Positions 1 to 13,200 of a stretch of 60,000 bases of DNA are shown piece after piece. Under the pieces are notes generated by a model, which made no database searches, was not told where the DNA came from, and saw only the letters and a list, made by a program, of their open reading frames with translations. Source of the stretch: Liolophura sinensis (taxonomy: Eukaryota > Mollusca > Polyplacophora > Chitonida > Chitonidae); the NCBI RefSeq assembly GCF_032854445.1, contig NC_088302.1, forward strand, positions 41,050,191-41,110,190. Direction: 5' to 3'. Position numbers and translations under genes: made by a program. Numbering within the stretch: the first letter of the stretch is position 1; each line of letters begins with the position of its first letter.

Positions 1-1030
1 GAGCATGACTTAGAAACAGCTGAGTTAGATGAGTGAGCATGACTTAGAAACAGCTGAGTTAGATGAGTGAGCATGACTTAGAAACAGCTGAGTTAGCTGA
101 GTTAGATGAGTGAGCATGACTTAGAAACAGCTGAGTTAGATTAGTGAGCATGACTTAGAAACAGCTGAGTTAGATGAGTGAGCATGACTTAGAAACAGCT
201 GAGTTAGATGAGTGAGCATGACTTAGAAACAGCTGAGTTAGATTAGTGAGCATGACTTAGAAACAGCTGATTTGATTAGTGAGCATGACTTAGAAACAGC
301 TGAGTTAGATGGGTGAGTGTTATGTAGAAAGCGTTAGGTTCCATGGGTGAGCATGATATAGAAACAGCTGTTTGATGCGTGAGTAAGACATAAGAACAGC
401 TGTGTTAGATGGGTGAATATGACATAGAAATGGCTGAGTTAGATGGGTGAGTATGACATAGGAACAGCTGTGTTAGATGGGTGAATATGACATAGAAACG
501 GCTGAGTTAGATGGGTGAGTATGACGTAGGAAGAGCTGAGTTAGATGGGTGAGTATGACATAGGAAGAGCTGAGTTAGATGGGTGAGTATGACATAGGGA
601 CAGCTGTGTTAGATGGGTGAGTATGACATAGGGACAGCTGTGTTAGATGGGTGAGTATGACATAGGGACAGCTGTGTTAGATGGGTGAGTGTGACATAGG
701 GACAGCTGAGTTAGATGGGTGAGTATGACATAGAAACAGCTGAGTTAGATCGGTGAGTATAACATAGAAATAGCTGAGTTAGATGGGTGAGTATAACATA
801 GAAACAGCTGAGTTAGATGGGTGAATATTTCAAACAGGAGGCTTATATTGTTAAATTATATAAGTTAAATGGATGAGTATTTCATGGAAACAGCCAGGTC
901 TATGGTTGAGTATTACATAGAAACAGAAGGGCTAGATTTGGTAGTATTACATTGAAATGAATGATTCTATAGATGGGTGAGTATTACATGGAACAACAGA
1001 GTTGGATGGCTGAGTTTGACATAGAAACAA
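1..1030. repeat. 34/35-bp minisatellite with CAGCTG core, intronic
   Basis: The unit reads about GAGCATGACTTAGAAACAGC followed by TGAGTTAGATGAGT. It is regular to about 300, then diverged variants (GAGTATGACATAGGAACAGC) continue to about 830 and fade by about 1030. The left end lies outside the window. It sits in the intron before the first visible ATP8B exon. Confidence 0.95.
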
Positions 1031-1180
1031 TTATGGATTGTAACTTCCATGATTACAGAGATTATGTAATCTGCGTATATGTATGTGTGTATGCCTGGCA
1101 TTTTACGCAGTCCGCTTGTGTGTAAACCCCGAACTCAGATGTGCAAATACATGGAAATGTTGTTGTTTTTGCTTTCACAG

Positions 1181-1263
1181 GGAGACCAACTTGAAAGTGA
1201 AACAAGCCTTGCCAGAAACTGCTGAGATGGGGGATGACCTGGAACAATTGTCCCATTTTAGTG
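1181..1263 (+). CDS. ATP8B: ATP8B exon (actuator domain, GET motif)
   Basis: First ATP8B exon visible. It begins after TTTCACAG with one base of a split glycine codon, then reads [14 protein letters not shown] is the dephosphorylation-loop signature that replaces TGES in P4-ATPases. It ends AGTG before GTGAGT in phase 1, which joins to CG at 3077 to give alanine. Confidence 0.88.
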
Positions 1264-4200
1264 GTGAGTCATGTGGGCTGCTATAGTAATGGGATTTGGT
1301 GAAGATCACTTTAAAGGAAAAATAAAAATGAATTTTCAGTAGCGAACATTTAAAAGTAGTATATTTAAAAATACCTTCATGGTGTTTTTTTTCCTTAGGT
1401 CTAGACTATGTAGATGAAGAATGTCGTAAATAACGTCAGATATTGTTGATACCATACTTCATTTTCATGTTTTCTTTCTCTTTAACATATATTAGGGATG
1501 GTGCCAAGCAAAAACATTTTAAAATTTAGTACTTTGAAAACAAAAAGGTTATTGAATAGGCAGATGATAACTGGCTCTGCCTATTACACCTATATTTCTT
1601 TGACATGTCAATGTGAATGTATTAAAAGTGTGATCTTTTGTTTGATTACTGTTTTTCACCCTAAGTTTAGTACATTTTTATGTGAAAAGGCAATTTCAGA
1701 AGCCCATAAATGCCTTGAAATGACACTGTTGATGCCATCGCTTACGTTCTTCTGATGAGAATCTAATCAAACTTTCAAGAGGCACTGTTAATTGAATGAA
1801 TCAATCAGAGTGAAGCAAAATGTGTCGATTGCAAAATGCTAAACTTTCACTTTCAGCTAAGACTCATGGTTGGTCTTTGTAAGGGGAGTTAATGATTGAT
1901 TTAAGGTGTTGTGTTCAAAGTGTTTTCATGAATTTATGTTAGGTATGCCCAGAAATGCCTGCTGTGGTGTACAGATGTTTTTTGAGTTCATAATTCAACT
2001 TTTTTTCCATTCATTTTTTTTTTTTTTAGCTTTTATGCCCTTAGGTGTATGGTTATCAAAAACCCAGATCATAGCTGAAAGGTCCTGTACGCACGTGTAA
2101 AAATGAAACCCTGAAACTATGTATTTGGGTGTAGTATAGAGGATTTAGTATTCATTTACAGATGAGAAACTTATCTATTTAATTGTTGAACTGGATATAA
2201 GTGTGTTTACATGTATGCAATATTGCTTTTAAATTGATATAAATAAATATTAAACTGATCATTCTGATATACCCCCAAAATGACCAGAAATTACACCCAC
2301 AGAAGTGCATTTTTAGAGTCAAAAATGTCACAAAATACTATTTTTGGTGCTGAAACTTAGAACTTTCCAGTAAAATATCATCCCATGTTCCTTTGCAAAT
2401 TTAGAGCGTCCTCTTCAGGGGTGGTAGATTAAGGGTCAGTCCTTATTTGGGTCAAACCTAAGACCTTAAAAGAGGAAGTTATAACATTCTTGCTAAGCGT
2501 TCAGCATTAAGGGGATAGTGCAACGACTGATTGAGCAGTATCAATATAATGGCTGAGGCGAGGAGGCTTACTTTCCTTCCATAAGTCGTCTTATTGGAGC
2601 AAACACTCAATAAAAGAGCGGCCAAAATCTGTCCTGCAGCAAGAGGCACATTGCATGCACTCGTCTAGGTAAAGCAACACTAGATAAAAGAGTGGTAGAA
2701 ATCTGTCCTGCAGCAAGAGGCACATTACATGCACTCTAAGAACTCATCATCGTCATATGACAAAGTCGTCAAATTGTTAAGTAAGACGTTAAACTCCAAG
2801 CACCCACTCACTCCACGCAAAACTTCATTGTACCTTTCTAAAATCAATGGAACTCTCAGAATCAGGATAAATGGACAAGTTAGTCATGGACGAAATTTAG
2901 TCATTTGTGGTAAATAAGTGAATGTGTTAAAATCTATAGTTGTTTGATGTTTATTGTACATCATGTAAATTGAGGTTGACTTTGTTGATATGTGCGTGTA
3001 AAGTTGATGTTACATTGTGTGTGGAAATGTGGCTGGTCTGTTCATCTGGTGATAACTCTAGTTTCCTGTCTGACAGCGGACATCATCTGCGAGCCCCCGA
3101 ACAACCGCCTGAATCGTTTTGAGGGGACGATGAAGTGGGAAGGGACAACATTCTCTCTGGACAACGAGAAGATGCTGCTGAGAGGTTGTGTGCTACGCAA
3201 CACCAAATGGTGCTATGGCCTGGTCATCTTTGCCGGCCGCGACACGAAGCTCATGATGAACAGTGGAAAAGTACAGTTTAAGAGGACTAATATTGACAGG
3301 CTCATGAATGTCTTGGTGATAGGGGTAAATATCACTCACTCTACTCAGCGTTAAATATTATACTGTGATTCTTCAACCTTGTGGCATGTTTCCGAGGTGT
3401 TTATTTAAGCATATTCTGAAGGCGTTATTCCATGTTGATGGATACTTATTGTGAAGCCCTGAAATTGGTCAATCCAATCAATGTAATCTTGGCTCCAAAA
3501 TTGAAAATGTGCATAAATTGCACTGAGAGTTCATACACTAAAAGGTATATGAACTGAAAGGTATATGAACTAAAAGGTATATAAAAGGTGGAAGAATTGA
3601 GGTATACAATCCATATGTGCCCATGTTTTTTGCATCTTGCACATCACCAATGGCATTGTGATTTTACTTTGATATTAACCAGGAACACTGCATCTTTTGT
3701 TTTTGGTACATATTTTTGAACCTTTTTTTAAAAAATTTGGAGTGAGTTCTACTAACTTGCTTTTTCCTGTCAAATTTTCATTGAATTTTTCTCTTTTAGT
3801 TTAATTATTCTCCATTTTAAAGAAAAATGAGTCCACATCATTCAATATTCATTTAATAATCTAAATGTGGAGGGTTGAGTTTTCATGACTTCCGACTGGC
3901 AGGCACATTGTAAGAGCATAGTGCTGTTCAAACCCATGCTATTATTGCTGATTCCAGTTATTCTTGGCTCATCTGCATCTTGCAGCTTTGAAAGGTTGTT
4001 TGGTACCTGGTCAGATGGTGGTATTAAATCTAAGCTCGGTCATAGTAAAAAACAAAACATTTTTAAGTATAAAGCGAAATGTGTCATTAAGTAAGTATTA
4101 AATATGGCAGCTTATCTGAATATATTAGATGCACATAAGTATGCAGCTGTTTGGAAGTGTTTGTAAGACATTTACCTTATTTTCCCTTCTGTCCTTGTTT

Positions 4201-7200
4201 TCCTTCCTTTTGTTTAAAGCTCTGGGATATGGGGCCAATTCCACAAAGCCCTTTCGCACTTGAGTCAAAATTTGAAATAAAATAGTAATGAAAAGTTTGA
4301 CCAGCTCATAAATGTTGTTGTAAGATAAATGTGTCAAAATTTCAATTTCCCTTACCAAGAACATAGCATTGTGAAGTGGCTTAAAATTTCAGCTCAAGTC
4401 AGAAATAGCTTTGTGGAACTGATTTTTGGGGTACGTATTCTGATTTCAGATTATCATGTTTTTGTTTCAGATTTTTGTGTTCCTGTGCTCAGTCTGTCTT
4501 ATTTGTATGACAGCCTGTGGGGTCTGGGAGACTGTAACTGGCTATGACTTCCAGATTTACCTCCCCTGGGAAGACTTTATCCCAGGTTCCAGTGCCAACC
4601 CGGAGAAGTCAAATGATACCAAAGAAAATGGTGCAACTGTGATAGCTCTGCTTGTATTCCTCTCTTACATCATCATCCTTAATACTGTAGTGCCTATTTC
4701 TCTCTACGTCAGGTGAGCCTACAGGACTATTATGGGATACATTAACCCTAACATATCCATACAAAAATAATTGCCAGTCAATATGTCGACTATTTAGAAA
4801 AAAAAAGGTATAATAATATCAAGAAAAAGGTGGATCATTTATTTGCATGTACAGAATGAAAGAACGAATGAATAATTTATATGTCATAATGCCTCTTTGG
4901 CAATATTACAGCCATGCTTCAAACCGGTATAATGTAGGGTGTATTGCATTGAGAGTTGATGTATTGTGGGGATTGAGATCAAACATAATTTTATAGATTA
5001 AAGGTAGATTCATTTATTTGTATGCACAGTGCATTGCTTTTAGATTTGATGTGGTGAGGGAACCAAGAAATTGGTGAATTTGACAGTGACATGTTGATCA
5101 TGACAGGGATCACAGTGTCTGTGACAGATATACTGTACCTATTGTAACAATTTTATTCAAGGTGTGACAGTATAAAGCCATTTTTGTTTTGTCCAGCCAG
5201 TTGAAAGTTTAGGAATGAAGTCTACATGAAGTGGCAATGAAACATCAAATAAGTATAAAGTCATTAAATAGAATATTTACTGTAAATCTCCAAAGCACAT
5301 TTTCATTGAAATTTGTGCATACAATTATCATGTAAATGACACCAAAAATCCAAGCTTCATAAAACTGTGCAGATTATTTCTCTACACAACATAGTTGAAA
5401 AGGTTGAATTAGGGTAGGTCTTGTGCAAGCTTTTGTCAAAATGAGAGAAATTCTACACAGGTGCCGGGACAAAAGCATTAAAAGTCATAGATTTTCATGG
5501 TTTGTAATTTGCTACTATGTGGTTGAGGACAGTGAAGTGTTCACTGCTGAATTTCACTGAAGCATCATGCCCAAGACACTGGACATGACACCTCCACCCA
5601 GTCACATTGGACTGGCACCAGGCCAACCTGCCCTGTTTCCTTGCTGTAACTTCTCAGTGCTGAGCACTAAGCAGGGCTGCAACAAGTACCATTTTCGGAG
5701 TCTTTGGTATGACCCAACCTGGGTTTGATCCCGGGCCGCCTGACTTCGAGGTGGGTGGTCTAAACGAAGTGGTCTTTTAACTTCACTGAATAGCACAATT
5801 AATTGTCCAGTGATGAATACTACGCATATTGTTAAGTAATGCTAATCCCTGCCTGTTTCAGTGTGGAGATGATCCGACTGGGGAACAGCATGTGGATCAA
5901 CTGGGACACCAAGATGTATTATTCAGTTACAGACTGTCCCGCCAAAGCCAGAACGACTACGCTGAATGAAGAGTTGGGACAAATAGAGTATATCTTCTCT
6001 GATAAGACAGGCACACTGACTCAGGTAAATGCACCTGTTACACCCCAATACTGACTTTCTCCAGGAGTCTCTTTCACAAAGCAGTATGTGTAGTGGACAA
6101 CGTATAAAGACACACAAAAAGCTGCTATGAAATGTACAAAACAAAGTCTGGCTTTAAGAAAGGATTAATAAAAGATATCGCAAAAAATGAGAAAATGATT
6201 TTTCATCTTGGAGACATATTTTATATTTCTCAATAACTCCTGTATTTTATGCATATATTCTGTCAATGGTTAGAAATATTTGTAAATATACCGATGAACA
6301 TACCAGAATGAGGGAGAAGCTTGCAAACAATGTGGAAGCAAGCTATTTAAACCTGCATGTACATAATAAAATTGAGTAAAATGGCAACAAAAAAAATAAA
6401 TAAATAAAAACATTGTCAGATAGTACTGTACATTATAGCTAATAAGGTGTGTATAGTCTGTGTGACCTGTATATTGCAGAACATCATGGCCTTCAAGAAG
6501 TGCTCTATAGATGGTCAATCCTACGGAGATGCTTATGATGACTTTGGGAACCAAATTGACGTGACAGAGGTGAGAGATTGGTAGTGACAATATGATACAG
6601 GGTAAATTTATCTTTTTTTAAGCCATGTTTTACCACGCACTCAAGCGTATCACGGTTAGATCATGGCAGCTAGGACCATCATGGCTGATTCATTTATACG
6701 AATGTTCTTGCTGCATGTATTTGGACACTTACCAATATGGTCACCCAACTGTTGGTGGTTTGGCTCCAGCTCTAAAAAGTTGTCATACATACATGTGTTT
6801 GTTAGGTGCTCGTTGAAGGGCTGTAATTTTCTCAGAACGTTCCAGTATTTGGGAGAATTCAGATAAATAAGTGAATGTGTTAGGCAATTACCTATCAGAA
6901 CAATCACAAAACTGCACTCAGGTTTATGAGAGTAGGGAATCGGACAGACAGCCAAATCATGCTTTGAGAGCTGCAACCTCATTGGTCAAAGGCTTGTGGA
7001 CATGGACTGGAGAATTGACATGTTCATTTATCCTTATTGGCATGTTATTGTTAGGTTATGCACCTGTGGGTCTTCAAGGTTCAGTTGTTCAAAACTGCTT
7101 TAAGACTTAATACCAGATTTAACTTCAAGCCAAGCCTTCAATTTTGCACTTTGTCTAAATAAAAATTGTGTAGCATAATATTAAATATGAACTAAAACCG

Positions 7201-10200
7201 CTGCTGTTATACTTTTCTTTGGACAAATTCGTTGACTACAGAGTTTGGCCAAGAATTGGAATGTAAAGTATGACTATATACTTTCAAACAACTAAGCTTA
7301 GGGTGAAAAGAATAAGACAAGCTTGTTGTAAAAAGTGGCTTACCTAGAGCTGTAATGTGTGGGCCCAGTGATCAGAGTATGTCCCTTTCATTTGATTTTG
7401 TTCTGAGTTTGAAGTTATCGTTTTCAGGTCACAATCTGTAAATGTTTCCTTGTTTTTTAACATTTTCTGGCATGGTACGGGTGAAATACTGCCAGTGTAA
7501 CATGAAACTTAATCATTCAGGGTTGAATTCAGTTTTGTTAGGTCGTGATAAGCATGACGGCTGTCTGATTTTATCCTCCACCTGTGTCTTGTTGTATCTT
7601 TAACAGAAGACCCCTTTGGTTGATCTGTCGTACAACCCACATGCCGAGCCCAATTTTGAGTTCCACGACACCACTCTGATAGAGGAAATAAAAAATGGCA
7701 ATGCCAAAGTGCACCAGTTCTTCCGGCTAATTGCCCTCTGTCATACTGTGATGCCTGAGGAGAAAGATGGTAAGAAGAAAGCTCAATATTCCTCTTCCAA
7801 CACACATTGCAGCTTTATTATCACAGTGACCTGCACTTTACCGGAATGTGTTTTGTTTTCTGTGTAGAACTACCCTAATTCTTTGGTCTTTGCAATCACA
7901 TCAGCAACCCGTATTTTTAAACTTTCTGAAAGAACTATAGGCAGTAGAGAAATGATTTGCAGAGATTTATGAAGTTTGAATCTTAAGTGACAAAAACAGA
8001 TCATTTTAGTGTAATTTGTATAACAGTTGTATGCATAAATTTCACTGGAAAAAGTGCTTTAAAGGTTGAAAGGCTGAGTATTGACAGAAATATTTTATTT
8101 GGAGATGTTCTTGTTGCTGGGCACAGGTATGTCCATATGGGCAAGCTGTTGTAATACTTCAGACAAAATTTTAAATTAAGATTATAAATACTCTTGAACT
8201 TGAGATTTCAATATGATTTCAAACTTAAGTGGTATAATAACATTTTAATGGGGGTCTTTGTGGAAAATTAATGGCATTCGTCTTCTTATATTTACTTCAG
8301 AAACACAGTGTGAATGTTTGTTGCTCTTACGATAATGAAAGTTTTGTTTTAGAAGGCTACTGATCAAGGGTCTCTCTGTCTGTTTGTCTTACAGGTAGAC
8401 TAGAGTACCAGGCTCAATCTCCAGATGAAGGAGCACTTGTCTCTGCCGCCAGGAATTTTGGCTTTGTTTTTAAGGTGATTCATTTGACATATTAAAAAAT
8501 TTCTGATCTTTGACGTAATGTATTTTTCATCTACCTTTTCTTCTACTTTCCTTCTACTTCCCTCTTCGTCTTGCCAAACATACTTTTTTTTTATCAGAGA
8601 AAACTGAAAATCTCCAAATGTAAATAGTGTACACATGTAGTTGTTGTATTAATTGTGGACTAAAGATGTGTTCTCTTTTATTTACAGTCCAGAACACCTA
8701 CTACCATAACGATAGAAGTCTTGGGGAAAACAGAAGTGTATGAGTTGTTGTGCATCTTAGATTTTAACAATGTGCGGAAAAGAATGTCTGTAAGTGTGTT
8801 TATAAACTTTTCTCCCTATGTGCATGTCAGGGCGTACGTGGGAAGGTCTGTCACCAACCTGCGGATGGTCGTGGGTTTCCCCTGTCTGTGCCTGGTTTCC
8901 TCCCACCATTATGCTGGCTGCCATCATATAAGTGAAATATTCTTGATTTCGGTGTAAAACACCAACCCAATAAATAAATAATGTGCATGTTAATATATAA
9001 ATGTGAGAAAGTTCTGTAGAAAGGTATCATGCTGCACCTGCACCCATTATAAGCTCATAAACCGCTGCTCATTATACGTATTAAGTGAAACAATCTTCAG
9101 CGTGGTGTTAACCACCAATCAAGTGTATTGGTTTGAATTAATGACCAGAGACCCCGTTTTTAATCAGGACAGGCTCATGCTAAAATCTCAGCTCCGCGCC
9201 TTCACATCTACTGTGCTAATATTAACAACATTGACTAGATGAAGGATCATAATTTATATTCTGCTGCACCTACTTTAGACTTTTATTTATTAGACTGGAA
9301 AAGTGAGCGAACAAAGGACAAATTAAACTACATTTTTCCCCTCCACTTCTACATTTACCTGTCTACTATAAACCGATTTTCCAGTGTTTGAGAATGACCA
9401 GCTTCCCACTCAAAACAGATGGGTTAAACATGTTTGCAGGAATGTTGTTTGTTTCCCAATTACAGTACTTAGTAGTAGTTTTCACATAAATTTCTTTCTT
9501 TGTGCAGCTTTGGTGTTTTGTATATTTATTCCCCTGTGGTTTATTGGGGGTGGGAAGGGGTACTGCCACCCAACTCTTGGGAGAGTGAAAGGAGTATACT
9601 TCTATGTATGTTCAGAAGAATTAGTCTGATTTCAGACCCGTTGATGTTCAACTTTGCATGTGCATGTAGTCAGAAAACCCAAAGTAAATTGGAATTGATG
9701 TATTTGTTGTGTTCTCTGCAGGTGATTGTGAGGAAAGATGGCAAGATTGAACTGCTGTGTAAAGGAGCTGACTCATTGGTTAATGCTCGCGTAGACCCAA
9801 GCTGTGCTGAACTCAAAGAATTGACAAGCCACCATTTAAATGTAAGATCAGTTGACCTTGTGGTGTGTAAAACTTTCCCAGTTTTGGCCTCTGACTTAAT
9901 TTTCAAACTCCGAAAAGGTCAGTGCTTTGTGGTGGGTCAAACTGTGAAAGAGTGATAGCTTAGCTGTAGTGACTTCCTGGCATCTCAAAATATATTTGTT
10001 GGCATATTTGAAAGTTACTCAACATATGTATTTTAATATGGACTTTGCTTACATGTGCTTCTTTGGTATTTCTGAAGAGTTTCAGTTTTTTGGTCTCAGT
10101 TAGTTCTGAAAATTAATTGTATTAAGCCGAAGTCAGTGCATTTTTACCCCTGTTTCTCAAACATCTATCTGGTGTTAATTTAGAGACTTGCATGTGACCA

Positions 10201-13200
10201 GAAATGTGTGGTGATGGGTAGACATGTAGGTCTGCCAGAATGATGACATGTGACCAGAAATGTGTGGTGATGGGTAGATATGTAGGTCTGCAAGAATGAT
10301 AACATGTGACCTGAAATGTGTGGTGATGGGTAGACATGTAGGTCTGCCAGAATGATGACATGTGACCAGAAATGTGTAGTGATGGGCAGACATGTAGGTC
10401 TGCAAGATTGGTTACATGTACAGCTATGTAAGACATAAATGCAGATGTGTTTTCTTTATTACTAGTGTTTGTTTCTGCAAAAATCATTGTGAACATAACA
10501 TTGATTGATTGTTCAGGTTGATGATGAATGCCAGATGTGCATTGTCAAATTTGTTGTTGTAGGAATTTGCTCAAGATGGGTTGAGAACTCTGTGCTGTGC
10601 TGTGAAGCCTATAGATGAGGCTTACTATAACAAGTGGAAGCAGAAATATCATGAAGCATCGTAAGTTGTCTCACAATTCCCAGTTGCAGAGTGACACAGT
10701 TAAAATTTCCATTCTGTATGATGTACATGTAGTTATTTATTTATTTATTTGATTTGTGTTTTACGCCGTATGCGAGAATATTTCACATATATGGCAGCGG
10801 CCAGCATTATATGTGTAGTTAATGGACCTTCATATGGTTGTAAATTGATCAGCTGACATATATCAGGATGTGCGGAATCTTATAAGTTCAAAGCTAGCCT
10901 TGTAACACATGAAAGTTGAATAGAGACTTATATTTTGATGGACTAATCCAGCATGTCTGCTGTCAGCCGTTGTGGATTTACTTGCCCTCATACATGTTCT
11001 GGTGAACAGGATAGCTTTGAACAGTTTTTGAACCAATCAAATTCATACTAAAGGTCAGCGAAGAGGCAGTTGGGATTGATTTTTTATGTAATTCACTATG
11101 GCTGCTGTTGGCTATCTTTGGTTTCCTCATTGTCACACCTATCTCTTTTGTTAAAGATATTAATAGACACTATGAATAGCAGTTTGTCTTCTTATAACAC
11201 ATTGGTGGTGAACTTGTCAGCTACTGAGCTTCTTAAATTACTTTTGAAGAACTGAACCCTCATTGTCACCTGAATGCAATCTTTATATTAAGGTGATTTC
11301 CCTTGGCCTTTACGAACACAAGCCAAAGTTGTTATTATACCTGTAGGACCAGCATGGAGAATCGAGAGGACAAAATTGAAGCTGTGTATGAAGAAATCGA
11401 GGCCAACATGACGCTGATTGAGCTACAGCCATAGAGGACAAACTGCAGGATGGTGTCCCGGACACGATAGCTAATCTGGCTCTGGCCGGCATCAAAATCT
11501 GGGTGCTGACTGGGGATAAACAAGGTAATTTTCAGGGCTCCTCATTCCTGATAGTTTCAAAACTGGGTGTTGACTAGAGACAATGTTTGAGGTGCCTCAT
11601 TCCGTCTACTTTCAAAATTGGGTGCTGACTAGGCATAAACTAGGTCATTTTCAGGGTTCTTCACTCCTGCTGGCACTGGATGCTATATAAGGATAAAGAA
11701 GGTAATTTTCATTGTTCCTCATCCCTGCTAGTCTAAGCATTGGGTTCTGATTAGGCATAAACAAGGTACATGCAATTTTCAAGGTTCCTCATTCTGTTTT
11801 GTTTCAACATTGGGTGCTGACTAGGCACTGACAAGGTAATTTTCAGTGCTCCTCATTTCTGCTAGTCTTAACACCGGGTGGTGGATGGGGATAAACAAGG
11901 TAGTTTTCGGGATACCTCTCTCCATTTAGTTTTTACATTGGATGCTGACAGGGGTACCAGCCAGTACTGTGTGTGTATATATGTGAGGCTGTGATATTTC
12001 CTGTGACTGCACTCAGAAGCGATACATTTTGTATCAGTGATGCAAATTTGGTCGAGTCTTTGATCTGCCTGCCCACTTAATGACACACACTTTTGCCCAA
12101 TCAGGTAAGCTTTTACAAAGAGGTTGTCGGCGTTTGACCAGTCATGTGCGTGTACAAAAATGGGTGAGGTAGATCATCCGTGCCTGGGAATCTAGTGGTC
12201 TCCACTGCGTATGACAGGGGATATAGAAGAGAATTTTTGGTGTCCCCTACTCATGCTATCTTTAACATTTGGTTGCTGACTGGGACAAGCACTGTGATAC
12301 AATGGGTCCTGTCAAGCTTTTTGCCCTTATTAAGAGACCGGACAGAGTTGAGAAAATTGCCAGCGTAGTGATTCTCTAAAAAACTTAAGAACTTGGGATG
12401 GTCATGGGTTTCTCCCAGGCTCTGCCTAGTTTCCTCCCACTATTATTGCTGGTCACCATCATATAAGTGAAATATTATCAATGACGGCATAAAACATCAA
12501 TCAAATAAATAATACAAATCAAAAACTTAAATCTAAGTCAAACACTACATAAATATAACATTTAATTTGTATTTATTGGTCTGAATGAATATTTTTTCAA
12601 TGTCAGATGAGGGTATAAAATAAAATTGGGAAAATCACCAAATTCATGGGAAGTAAGGACTCTCCCAGTAAACTTTCTTGTTTAAGATGTGTTTACATGG
12701 ATTGGTGAATCTTGAAAACCAAAAAACCATAAAAACAAGATCATGAGTTATGATGTTTTTCAATTTTTGAAATTTTTCAGTGTCCATAAAGCTCAAAACA
12801 TGATTGGTGTTTTGCCTGATATTGCCTGATATTGCTTGAGAAAAACATTTTTGCATCTTAATAACCCCCCGAAAAAAAAAAAAAATAAGGAGTTTTGTGA
12901 ACCGTGAAATCTGACTGGTGCAACTATTGTTTTAAGTGGGGATCAAGCATTTTTGTATCAATTTGGTATTTTTGTAAGAATGATCAATTTAAATGATTGG
13001 TGATCGAGTGATATGTCTAAACAAATGCTTGTACAAAACTTAGTTGCAGTTTTTGTCCTCGTTGCTGTTATATAGAGACGGCGATGAACATCGGCTATTC
13101 GTGCCACCTGCTGACTGACGAGATGGAGGAGATCTATGTTGTGGACGGTGACACATTTGAGGAGGTTCAAGACCAGCTGAGCAACGCACGCAATCAGATG

